64,000 nt of DNA, taken from Nocardioides astragali. GTDB taxonomy: Bacteria; Actinomycetota; Actinomycetes; Propionibacteriales; Nocardioidaceae. Under the pieces are notes generated by a model. The model saw only the letters and a program-made list of their open reading frames with translations, made no database searches and had not been told where the DNA came from. The stretch is taken from positions 143,627 through 207,626 of the forward strand of contig NZ_JAFMZM010000003.1 in assembly GCF_024436375.1 (NCBI RefSeq), written 5' to 3'. The position numbers were made by a program, and so were the translations under genes. This document shows positions 51,891 to 59,461 of this stretch, piece after piece. Numbering within the stretch: position 1 is the stretch's first letter; every line of letters starts with the position of its first letter.

Positions 51891-53322
51891 CGTCGCCGTC
51901 GCCGCCGTCGACCTCGGGGCCTCGAGCGGCCGGGTGATGGTGGGCGAGGTCGGACCCGACGTGCTCCGCCTGCACGCGGCCGCACGCTTCGGCAACGAGC
52001 CGATCCGCACCACGGACGGCCTGCACTGGGACGTGCACGAGCTGCACCGGCAGACGTTGGCCGGACTGGCGGCTGCGCGCCGGCTGGCCGCGGACACCGC
52101 GGCCGGACGGCTGGCCAGCGTCGGCATCGACAGCTGGGCGGTCGACTACGGCCTGCTCCGCGACGGACGCCTGCTCGGGCATCCCTTCCACTACCGCGAC
52201 GAGGTGCGGAGCGACCGAGGGCCGCTGCTCGTGCACGACGTGCTCCCGCCCGAGGAGCTGTACGCGCGCAATGGGCTGCAGTTCCTGCCGTTCAACACGC
52301 TGTTCCAGCTCGCCGCCGATCCGTTGCACGCCGACGCGGACCGGCTGCTGCTCGTGCCCGACCTGATGGCCTACTGGCTGACCGGCGTCGAGGCTGCCGA
52401 GCGCACCAACGCCTCGACGACCGGTCTGCTCGACGTCCGCACCCGCGAGTGGGACGACGAGGTCATCGCCCGGCTCGGCATCGCCCGCTCGCTCCTGGCC
52501 GACCTGGTCGACCCCGGCACGACCGTCGGCACCCTCCTCCCGGAGGTCGGCGAGGCCGTCGGCGCCCCGGGCCTGCCGGTGGTCGCCGTGGGCTCCCACG
52601 ACACCGCGTCCGCGGTGGTCGGGGTGCCCTTCGAGCGGGCGGAGGCGGCGTACGTCTCCCTCGGCACCTGGGGCCTCGTCGGGCTCGAGCTCCACGAGCC
52701 GGTGCTCACCGAGGAGAGCCGGCTGGCCAACTTCACCCACGAGGGCGGGGTGGACGGGACGACCCGGTTCCTCACCAACGTGATGGGCACCTGGCTGCTC
52801 AGCGAGTCGCTGCGGGCGTGGGGCCGCGACGACCTGCCCGCCCTGCTTGCGGCAGCCGGGGACGTCACTGGTCCCGTGCCGGTCGTGGACGTCCAGGACC
52901 CGCGCTTCGTGCCGCCCGGCGACATGCCAGCCAGGATCGCGGCGTGGTGCGCCGAGCACGACGTCGCCGCGCCGAGCGACGCGGCCGGCATCGTGCGCTG
53001 CATCGTCGAGTCGCTCGCGGCGGCGTACGCCGAGGCGCTGACGACGGCGTCGCGCCTCGCGCGCAAGCGGGTCGAGGTGGTGCACGTCGTCGGCGGCGGC
53101 AGCCAGAACACCTTGCTGTGCCAGGCGATCGCCGACGGCACCGGCCTGCCGGTGGTCGCCGGACCGGTCGAGGCGACCGCCCTCGGCAACGTGCTGGTGC
53201 AGGCCCGCGCCGCTGGGGCCGTACGCGGCGGGCTCGGCGACCTGCGGGCGCTGATCGCGCGCACCCAGCACCTCCGCCGATACGAGCCGCACGCGCGTGC
53301 GTGGAAGGATGTCGAGGCGTGA
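51853..53322 (+). CDS. rhaB: rhamnulokinase (RhaB)
   Basis: 489 residues, FGGY sugar kinase. Motifs: VAAVDLGASSGRVMVGEV (phosphate 1), ASVGIDSWAVDYGLL (catalytic Asp in the GIDSWAVD loop), YRDEVRS, FLPFNTLFQL, NASTTGLLDVR, VVAVGSHDTASAVVGVP, YVSLGTWGLVG and HVVGGGSQNTLLCQ. It phosphorylates L-rhamnulose at O1. The start must lie in the palindromic repeat (GTG at 51853 or 51862), since no start codon exists between it and the conserved region, so the first ~13 residues (VVEVRAQRASKPP) come from repeat DNA. The stop overlaps the next gene. Confidence 0.94.
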   Translation: MVEVRAQRASKPPVAVAAVDLGASSGRVMVGEVGPDVLRLHAAARFGNEPIRTTDGLHWDVHELHRQTLAGLAAARRLAADTAAGRLASVGIDSWAVDYGLLRDGRLLGHPFHYRDEVRSDRGPLLVHDVLPPEELYARNGLQFLPFNTLFQLAADPLHADADRLLLVPDLMAYWLTGVEAAERTNASTTGLLDVRTREWDDEVIARLGIARSLLADLVDPGTTVGTLLPEVGEAVGAPGLPVVAVGSHDTASAVVGVPFERAEAAYVSLGTWGLVGLELHEPVLTEESRLANFTHEGGVDGTTRFLTNVMGTWLLSESLRAWGRDDLPALLAAAGDVTGPVPVVDVQDPRFVPPGDMPARIAAWCAEHDVAAPSDAAGIVRCIVESLAAAYAEALTTASRLARKRVEVVHVVGGGSQNTLLCQAIADGTGLPVVAGPVEATALGNVLVQARAAGAVRGGLGDLRALIARTQHLRRYEPHARAWKDVEA

Positions 53323-54047
53323 GGGTCGCCCTCCAGATCACCTGCGTCAACGACGCCATGTTCCCCGATACGGGGAAGGCGGTCGTCCGGCTGCTGCGCC
53401 GCCTCGGGGTCGAGGTCGACTTCCCGGCCGCCCAGACCTGCTGCAGCCAGCCGATGGTCAACACCGGCTACCTCGACGAGGCGGTGCCGGTGGTGCGGGC
53501 GTACGTGGACGCGTTCTCCGGCTATGACGCGGTGGTGACGCCGTCGGGGTCGTGTGCCGGGTCCGTCCGGCACCAGCACGCGCTCGTGGCACGGCGTTCG
53601 GGTGATCCGGGGCTGGTGGCCGCGGTCGCGGACACCTCGCCGCGGGCCTACGAGCTGTCGGAGTTCCTCGTCGACGTGCTCGGCGTGGTCGACGTGGGGG
53701 CCTACTTCCCGCACCGGGTGACCTACCACCCGACGTGCCACAGCCTGCGGATGCTGGGTGTCGGTGACCGGCCTCAGCAGCTGCTCGAGAACGTCCGCGG
53801 GATCGAGCTCGTCGACCTGCCCCACGCGACGGAGTGCTGTGGGTTCGGCGGCACGTTCGCGCTGAAGAACGCCGACACGTCGGTCGCGATGGGCGCCGAC
53901 AAGGCCCGTCACGTCCGCGACACCGGTGCGGAGGTCCTGGTGGCCGGCGACAACTCCTGCCTGATGCACATCGGCGGGATGCTCTCGCGCCAGCGCGCCG
54001 GCGTACGAGTCATGCACCTGGCCGAGATCCTGGCGGCAACGGCATGA
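53319..54047 (+). CDS. lutA: lactate utilization iron-sulfur protein LutA
   Basis: 242 residues from GTG in the rhaB stop overlap. Two CCG-type cysteine domains: TCCSQPMVNTGY with SGSCAGSVRHQH, and HPTCHSL with TECCGFGGTFALKN. LutA is the CCG-domain subunit of the LutABC complex that oxidises L-lactate to pyruvate. Placement directly after rhaB makes it a continuation of the rhamnose pathway: lactate formed by RhaEW is oxidised here. Confidence 0.93.
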   Translation: MRVALQITCVNDAMFPDTGKAVVRLLRRLGVEVDFPAAQTCCSQPMVNTGYLDEAVPVVRAYVDAFSGYDAVVTPSGSCAGSVRHQHALVARRSGDPGLVAAVADTSPRAYELSEFLVDVLGVVDVGAYFPHRVTYHPTCHSLRMLGVGDRPQQLLENVRGIELVDLPHATECCGFGGTFALKNADTSVAMGADKARHVRDTGAEVLVAGDNSCLMHIGGMLSRQRAGVRVMHLAEILAATA

Positions 54048-55546
54048 GCGGCACCTTCGTCGGGATGCCCGCCTTCCCGACCGCCGCCCGCGAGGCGCTG
54101 GGCGACACGCAGCTGCGGCGCAACCTCGCCCACGCCACCCGCACCATCCGCGACAAGCGCGCCAAGGTGGTCGCCGAGGTCGAGGAGTGGGAGGAGCTGC
54201 GGCTCGCCGGCGCAGGCGTCAAGGAGGCCGCGCTGCGCGACCTCGCCACGCACCTCGAGACCCTCGAGGACTCCCTGACCCGGGCCGGCGCGACGGTGCA
54301 CTGGGCCCGGGACGCCGAGGAGGCGTGCGCGATCGTCGCGTCCGTGACCAAGGCCCAGGGCGCGGACGAGGTCGTGAAGGTCAAGTCGATGGCCACGCAG
54401 GAGATCGGACTCAACGAGGCCTTGGAGGCCGATGGCATCGCCGCCTGGGAGACCGACCTGGCCGAGCTCATCGTGCAGCTCGGCGAGGACCTGCCCTCAC
54501 ACATCCTGGTCCCGGCGATCCACCGCAACCGCGCCGAGATCCGCGAGATCTTCCGCCGCCGCATGGGCGCCGTGGGCCGGCCCGCTCCCGACGGCCTCAG
54601 CGACGAGCCGGCCGCCCTCGCCGGAGCCGCGCGCGAGCACCTGCGCGAGAAGTTCCTGCGGGCCAAGGTCGCGGTCTCCGGCGCCAACTTCGCCGTCGCC
54701 GACACCGGCACCCTCGTGGTGGTCGAGTCCGAGGGCAACGGCCGGATGTGCCTGACCCTGCCCGAGGTGCTCATCAGCGTCGTCGGCATCGAGAAGGTCG
54801 TCGCCACCTGGGCCGACCTCGACCCGATGCTGCGGCTGCTGCCCCGCTCCTCCACCGGTGAGCGGATGAACCCCTACACCTCCACGTGGTCCGGCGTGAC
54901 GCCCGGCGACGGTCCCCAGGAGGTGCACGTCGTGCTCCTCGACAACGGCCGCACCCGTGCGCTGGCCGACGACGTCGGACGCCAGGCCCTGCGCTGCATC
55001 CGCTGCTCTGCCTGCCTCAACGTCTGCCCGGTCTACGAACGCGTCGGCGGACACGCCTACGGCTCGGTCTACCCCGGCCCCATCGGCGCCATCCTCAACC
55101 CGCTCCTCAACGGCGTCACCGACCCCCAGACCGCGTCCCTGCCCTACGCCTCCACCCTGTGCGGCGCCTGCTTCGAGGTCTGCCCCGTGCGCATCGACAT
55201 CCCTTCGGTCCTCGTCGACCAGCGCGCCGCCGTCGTCGACTCCCACCGCGACGACCGGATCCCCAAGCCGGAGGCAGTCGCGATGAAGGGCGCCGCCTGG
55301 ACCTTCTCCTCGGCCCGACGTCTCGCCCGCGCCGAGCAGGCGTCCGGCCTGGCCGGGCGGGTTCTCGGCCGGTTCTCCCGTACGACCCTGCCCGGTGGGC
55401 AGGCGGCTGCGGGCCGCCTTCCCGGCCCCGCGGCCGGGTGGACCTCCGCCCGCGACCTCCCCGCCCCGCCGGCTGAGTCCTTCCGGGCCTGGTGGCTGCG
55501 TACCAACGGGGGCACCGACGGCGGCCAGGACGGAGGCGGGTCGTGA
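54044..55546 (+). CDS. lutB: lactate utilization iron-sulfur protein LutB
   Basis: 500 residues. The DUF162/LutC-like region (VVKVKSMATQEIGLNEALEADGIAAWETDLAELIVQL, GANFAVADTGTLVVVESEGNGRM) is followed by two [4Fe-4S] motifs, CIRCSACLNVCPVY at about 320 and CGACFEVCPV at about 378, then a C-terminal extension. It is the electron-transfer subunit of the LutABC lactate dehydrogenase. The ATG overlaps the lutA stop by 4 bases. The last ~60 residues are Gly/Ala/Pro-rich and variable. Confidence 0.94.
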   Translation: MSGTFVGMPAFPTAAREALGDTQLRRNLAHATRTIRDKRAKVVAEVEEWEELRLAGAGVKEAALRDLATHLETLEDSLTRAGATVHWARDAEEACAIVASVTKAQGADEVVKVKSMATQEIGLNEALEADGIAAWETDLAELIVQLGEDLPSHILVPAIHRNRAEIREIFRRRMGAVGRPAPDGLSDEPAALAGAAREHLREKFLRAKVAVSGANFAVADTGTLVVVESEGNGRMCLTLPEVLISVVGIEKVVATWADLDPMLRLLPRSSTGERMNPYTSTWSGVTPGDGPQEVHVVLLDNGRTRALADDVGRQALRCIRCSACLNVCPVYERVGGHAYGSVYPGPIGAILNPLLNGVTDPQTASLPYASTLCGACFEVCPVRIDIPSVLVDQRAAVVDSHRDDRIPKPEAVAMKGAAWTFSSARRLARAEQASGLAGRVLGRFSRTTLPGGQAAAGRLPGPAAGWTSARDLPAPPAESFRAWWLRTNGGTDGGQDGGGS

Positions 55547-56127
55547 GCGCCCGCGACGAGATCCTGGCCAAGGTCCGCTCCGCCCTCGACGGGGTCGAGC
55601 CGGCGTACGCCGTCCCGCCCGCCCCGCGCGTACCTGACCGCGGCGACCTCGCCGCCCTCTTCGTGGAGCGGGTGGAGGACTACCGCGCCGTGGTGACCCG
55701 TTGTGCCGCGCCCGACCTGGCCGGGGTCGTGGCCCAGGTGCTCGACGGCGCGCGGGCGGTCGTACCTCCCGGGCTGGACCTCGACCTGCCCGGCGCGGTC
55801 ACCGACGACGGCTTCACCGCCTACGAGCTCGACCGCTTCGACGCCGTCGTGACCCGAGCGCGGGTCGGCATCGCCGAGACCGGCACCATCGTGCTCGACC
55901 ACGCCCCCGACCAGGGGCGGAGGGCCATCAGCCTGGTCCCCGACCTCCACGTCTGCATCGTCGACGCGGGCCAGGTCGTCGCCGACGTCCCCGATGCGAT
56001 CGCCCTGCTCGACCCCGCGCGACCCCTCACCTGGATCAGCGGACCGTCCGCCACCAGCGACATCGAGCTCGACCGCGTCGAAGGGGTCCACGGCCCCCGC
56101 ACCCTCCACGTCGTCCTCGTCTCTTGA
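55543..56127 (+). CDS. lutC: lactate utilization protein LutC
   Basis: 194 residues, DUF162 family. VTDDGFTAYELDRFDAVVTRARVGIAETGTIVLDHAPDQGRRAISLVPDLHVCIVDAGQVVADVPDAIALLD and WISGPSATSDIELDRVEGVHGPRTLHVVLV are characteristic. Third component of LutABC. GTG at 55543 overlaps the lutB stop. Last gene of the rhamnose-lactate operon; a palindromic repeat begins immediately after its stop and may terminate transcription. Confidence 0.93.
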   Translation: MSARDEILAKVRSALDGVEPAYAVPPAPRVPDRGDLAALFVERVEDYRAVVTRCAAPDLAGVVAQVLDGARAVVPPGLDLDLPGAVTDDGFTAYELDRFDAVVTRARVGIAETGTIVLDHAPDQGRRAISLVPDLHVCIVDAGQVVADVPDAIALLDPARPLTWISGPSATSDIELDRVEGVHGPRTLHVVLVS

Positions 56128-56180
56128 CGAGTTGAGTGCTGGACCCGTCGTAGCCGCCGCGGGGGCCAGCACTCGACCCG
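56128..56180. repeat. palindromic repeat, left copy
   Basis: GAGTTGAGTGCTGG... pairs with ...CCAGCACTCGACCC, enclosing CCGTCGTAG. It begins one base after the lutC stop. It is related to the element at 57135-57186 in inverted orientation: the reverse complement of that copy aligns with conserved GAGTYGAGTGCT, ACCCGTCGTAG and AGCACTCRAC. Confidence 0.7.
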
Positions 56181-56232
56181 CGCCTGTGGACGACGCCAGC
56201 GGCGAAGACCCCCGTCCCCCGACACTCGGGCG

Positions 56233-57140
56233 ATGGGGGATCGATTCTGGCGTGGGTTGGCCGACGCGCAAGCCGGCTGCTGTCGCGTAGGCAGCTCCGT
56301 GCGCTCGGGGTCAGCGAGTCCGAGCTGCGCCACCACGTGGCGATGGAGCGATGGGCTCATCGGAGCAGCGGCGTGGTCAGTACGACGACCGGACCGCTGT
56401 CGCATGAACAGCGGTTGTGGCTGGGGGTGCTGCATGCCGGACCGACGGCCATGGTGGGTGGCCTGAACGCAGCAGAGTGGGGTGGGCTCAAGCGATGGCC
56501 CCGAGACGAGATCACCATCCTGGTGAGCAACCCACTCAGCTACGAGACCCTGCCGGGCTACCGCTTCTTCCGCACCCGTCGTTCCTTCAAGCTCCTGGTC
56601 GGGCGCGGCGAGCTACCGGTCTGCAAGGTGGCTCCGGCTGTGCTCCTGTTCGCCTCGACCGAACCCCACCTGCGCACCGCGCTGGGCGCCGTCACAGCCA
56701 CGGTCCAGCAGCGGCTCACGACCCCGGACGAGCTCCTCGAGTGGATCACTCTCCTGGCGCCCTTGCGCCGGGCTCGGCACTTTCGCGACCTCCTCGGTGA
56801 CGTCACCGACGGGGCACAGTCGCTCGCCGAGGTCGACTTCCGCCGCGCCTGCCGCACATACGGCCTGCAGCTGCCGACCAGCCAACGCGTCCGTCTCGAC
56901 AGCCGCGGACGCAAGCGCTACACCGACAACGAGTGGCGGCTGCCGAACGGCATCGTGGTGATGCTCGAGATCGACGGCGCCTTCCACGACGACGTCCTTC
57001 AGGCCACCGATGACCGCGCCCGGAACCGTCGGCTCTCGGGCGAGGGACGCATCCTCGTCCAGTGCACCGCGTGGGAGGTCCGCCACGACCCCGAGCGGCT
57101 CATCGAGGACCTCGTTGCACTCGGCGTACCCCGCAGTTGA
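56233..57140 (+). pseudogene. AbiEi/DUF559-like protein gene with N-terminal frameshift
   Basis: ATG at 56233 starts MGDRFWRGLADAQAG in frame 1, then the family-type continuation LLSRRQLRALGVSESELRHH (winged-helix part) appears in the next frame from CTG at 56277. One base is missing at about 56276. From there the frame is open for 288 codons: VVSTTTGPLSHEQRLWLGVL, then AEWGGLKRWPRDEITILVSN and VTDGAQSLAEVDFRRACRTYGL, followed by the nuclease-like end VVMLEIDGAFHDDV and ILVQCTAWEVRHDPERLIEDL. This layout (HTH plus C-terminal DUF559/Vsr-like domain) is common in Nocardioides. A shortened product could start from GTG 56337 or ATG 56343. Flanked by inverted palindromes. Confidence 0.7.
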
Positions 57141-57186
57141 GTGCTCGCGCTCGCTCGCACTACGACGGGTTGAGCACTCGACTCAC
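57135..57186. repeat. palindromic repeat, right (inverted) copy
   Basis: AGTTGAGTGCTC (from 57135, including the stop of the frameshifted gene) pairs with GAGCACTCGACT (to about 57183), enclosing CTACGACGG. It lies between the frameshifted gene and the convergent upp gene, where it could also serve as a terminator. Confidence 0.7.
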
Positions 57187-57195
57187 GGGGAAGGG

Positions 57196-57837
57196 TCAGT
57201 GGGCGACGCCGTACAACCGGTCGCCCGCGTCGCCGAGGCCCGGCACGATGTAGCCCTTGTCGTTGAGCTTCTCGTCCATCGCCGCGGTCACCACGGTGAC
57301 CGGGACGGCGTGGTCGCCGAGCGCGGCCTCGAGGTTGTCGACGCCCTCGGGGGCGGCGAGGAGGCAGATGGCGGTGATGTCGTCGGCGCCGCGCATGGTG
57401 AGGAACTGGATGGCCGCCGCGAGGGTGCCGCCGGTCGCGAGCATCGGGTCCAGGACGTAGCACTGGCGACCCGACAGGTCCTCGGGCAGGCGCTCGGCGT
57501 ACGTCGATGCCGCCAGCGTCTGCTCGTTGCGGACCATGCCCAGGAAGCCGACCTCGGCGGTCGGCAGCAGCCGCATCATGCCGTCGAGCATGCCCAGACC
57601 GGCGCGCAGGATCGGCACGACCATCGGCTTGGGCTGGGCCAGGTGGACGCCCGTCGTCGGGCCGACCGGGGTGGTGATGTCCATCGGCTCCACCCGCACC
57701 TCGCGGGTGGCCTCGTAGGCCAGCAGGGTGACCAGCTCGTCGGTCAGGCGACGGAAGGTCGGCGAGTCGGTGTCCTGGTTGCGCAGGACGGTGAGCTTGT
57801 GGGAGACGAGGGGGTGGTTCACCACGTGCAGGCGCAT
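57196..57837 (-). CDS. upp: uracil phosphoribosyltransferase
   Basis: 213 residues, full length. Motifs: [18 protein letters not shown] at the start, [19 protein letters not shown], the PRPP-binding [20 protein letters not shown], and the uracil-binding [16 protein letters not shown] at the end. It makes UMP from uracil and PRPP. ATG at 57837 follows TAGGGT by 7 bases on the minus strand, a leaderless arrangement. Divergent from the tRNA adenosine deaminase pair. Confidence 0.96.
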   Translation of the reverse strand: MRLHVVNHPLVSHKLTVLRNQDTDSPTFRRLTDELVTLLAYEATREVRVEPMDITTPVGPTTGVHLAQPKPMVVPILRAGLGMLDGMMRLLPTAEVGFLGMVRNEQTLAASTYAERLPEDLSGRQCYVLDPMLATGGTLAAAIQFLTMRGADDITAICLLAAPEGVDNLEAALGDHAVPVTVVTAAMDEKLNDKGYIVPGLGDAGDRLYGVAH

Positions 57838-57950
57838 GGGGGCAACCCTAGTGGTGGCCCGTCCCGGCAGACAGTGGCGGGAAAGAGGTTGGCGGACCCG
57901 CGGCTTCGTGGGACATTGGAGGAGTCCGCAGCCTGTGGGGAGGTCGCTTC

Positions 57951-58436
57951 GTGTCCGAGCACGTCGGTGAGGTCGACTTCGCGCTGGCCGCGTTCCTCCG
58001 GGACGGCGCCTGGCAGGTGCAGGAGATCGCCTCCCCCGCCTACGACTCGATCGAGGCCCTGGGTCATGCCCTGCGCCAGGTGGCCGGCGACGCGGGCGGC
58101 GTCGCGATGGTCGCCGTCGACGAGGACTTCTTCGTCCTCGTGCGGGTCGCCGGGTCGACGACCCGGGTGCTGCTCTCCGACGTCACGGCCGCCGACCAGT
58201 GGGAGCTGGCCCAGTCGGCCGTCGCCTTCCTGGGGCTGCCCCCGCCGGAGGACGACGACGTCGAGGTGCCCGCGGGCGACCTGGGCCTGCTCGACGACCT
58301 GGGGCTCCACGCCATCGACATGGGTGCCCTGCTGGACGACGTCGAGCTCTACCCCGACGAGATGCTCTCCGAGATCGCGCGCCAGCTGGGGTTCGGCGAG
58401 CTCTTCGACGACGCCGTCGGCCTGACGTCAGCATGA
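57951..58436 (+). CDS. tRNA adenosine deaminase-associated protein
   Basis: 161 residues. [65 protein letters not shown] and a strongly acidic C-terminus ([48 protein letters not shown]) are typical of the actinobacterial protein always encoded before tadA. Biochemical role unknown. GTG start at 57951. Confidence 0.85.
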   Translation: MSEHVGEVDFALAAFLRDGAWQVQEIASPAYDSIEALGHALRQVAGDAGGVAMVAVDEDFFVLVRVAGSTTRVLLSDVTAADQWELAQSAVAFLGLPPPEDDDVEVPAGDLGLLDDLGLHAIDMGALLDDVELYPDEMLSEIARQLGFGELFDDAVGLTSA

Positions 58437-58473
58437 GCACCCCACGACGTTCTTCTCCTCCGCTGCGCTCCCC

Positions 58474-58501
58474 CGAACAACGCCGCAGGGACCCCGCATG
58501 A
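58474..58501 (+). repeat. 28-bp copy of the recB/recD junction sequence
   Basis: Identical to 7870-7897. Here it lies in the 93-base gap between the deaminase-associated gene and tadA, preceded by TTCTCCTCCGCTGCGCTCC. Its ATGA supplies an ATG (58498) that is not in frame with tadA. Confidence 0.85.
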
Positions 58502-58529
58502 CCTGGCCCGTCGCGATGTGGACCGCTGC

Positions 58530-58994
58530 ATGACGTGGGACGACCCCATGCGCCTGGCCCTGGCCCAGGCGCAGGCCGCGCTCGCGGGCGACGACGTACC
58601 CGTGGGAGCCGTGGTCGTCGACGCGACCGGGACCGTCATCGGCACCGGCCGCAACACTCGCGAGGCCGAGGGCGACCCCACCGGCCACGCCGAGATCGTC
58701 GCGCTGCGCGCAGCAGCGGCCGCACGTGGCGAGTGGCGGCTCACCGGCTGCACGTTGGTCGTCACCCTTGAGCCCTGCACGATGTGCGCCGGGGCGCTCG
58801 TCCTCGCCCGGGTGGACCGCCTCGTCTTCGGTGCGTACGACGACAAGCTGGGCGCGGCCGGTTCGCTGTGGGACGTGGTCCGCGACCGTCGGCTCAACCA
58901 CCGCCCCGAGGTCGTCGCAGGCGTCCTCGCGGCGGAGTCCACCGCCCTGCTCGACGGGTTCTTCGCCCGGCACCGCTCGCGGGAGGTCAGATGA
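58530..58994 (+). CDS. tadA: tRNA-specific adenosine deaminase (TadA)
   Basis: 154 residues from ATG at 58530 (a GTG at 58518 is possible). Zinc deaminase motifs: GHAEIVAL (HAE) at about residue 53 and LEPCTMCAGALV (PCxxC) at about 81; VPVGAVVVD and LVFGAYDDKLGAAGSLWDV are TadA features. It converts A34 to inosine in tRNA-Arg(ACG). The preceding accessory gene supports the identity. The stop overlaps the GNAT gene ATG. Confidence 0.93.
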   Translation: MTWDDPMRLALAQAQAALAGDDVPVGAVVVDATGTVIGTGRNTREAEGDPTGHAEIVALRAAAAARGEWRLTGCTLVVTLEPCTMCAGALVLARVDRLVFGAYDDKLGAAGSLWDVVRDRRLNHRPEVVAGVLAAESTALLDGFFARHRSREVR

Positions 58995-59461
58995 GCAAGG
59001 TCCGCCGGGCCACCCCGGACGACGCCGACGTGCTGGGCGCTCTGCTGTGGGACTTCAACACGGAGTTCGAGACGGAGACCGACGACGCCGACGTGCTGGC
59101 GGCGCGGTTCGCCCGGCTGCTGGCGCTCGACGAGGTCGTGGCCGTGCTGGCGGAGGACGGCGACGGCACGCCTGTGGGCTTCGCCTTCCTGAGCCTGCGC
59201 CCGGCCATCTGGTACGACGGCCCCGTCTCGCAGCTCGAGGAGCTCTACGTCGTGCCCGAGCTGCGGTCACAGGGCATCGGCACCCAGCTCCTCGACCTCT
59301 CCCGTCGGCTCGTGCTCGAGGTGGGCTCACCGGAGATGCACATCGGCGTCGACGAGGTGGACGTCGACACCCGCCGGTTCTACGAGCGGCACGGCTTCCG
59401 CAACATCGAGGACGGCGTCGACTACCGGATGCTCCTCTACATCGGCCCGACCGGCGACTGA
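58991..59461 (+). CDS. GNAT-family N-acetyltransferase
   Basis: 156 residues. VRRATPDDADVLGALLWDFN opens a GNAT fold; acetyl-CoA motif A is LEELYVVPELRSQGIGTQLLDLSRRLV (R/Q-x-x-G-x-G/A), and DTRRFYERHGFRNIED is motif B. Substrate unknown. The ATG overlaps tadA by 4 bases. The 3' end overlaps the convergent WS/DGAT gene by 25 bases. Confidence 0.85.
   Translation: MSKVRRATPDDADVLGALLWDFNTEFETETDDADVLAARFARLLALDEVVAVLAEDGDGTPVGFAFLSLRPAIWYDGPVSQLEELYVVPELRSQGIGTQLLDLSRRLVLEVGSPEMHIGVDEVDVDTRRFYERHGFRNIEDGVDYRMLLYIGPTGD

Noticed and set aside
48511-53292. 1593-codon open frame on the minus strand
   Set aside because: It is antisense to five well-supported rhamnose genes; it has the Gly/Arg/Val-rich composition typical of antisense frames in high-GC DNA and no domain.
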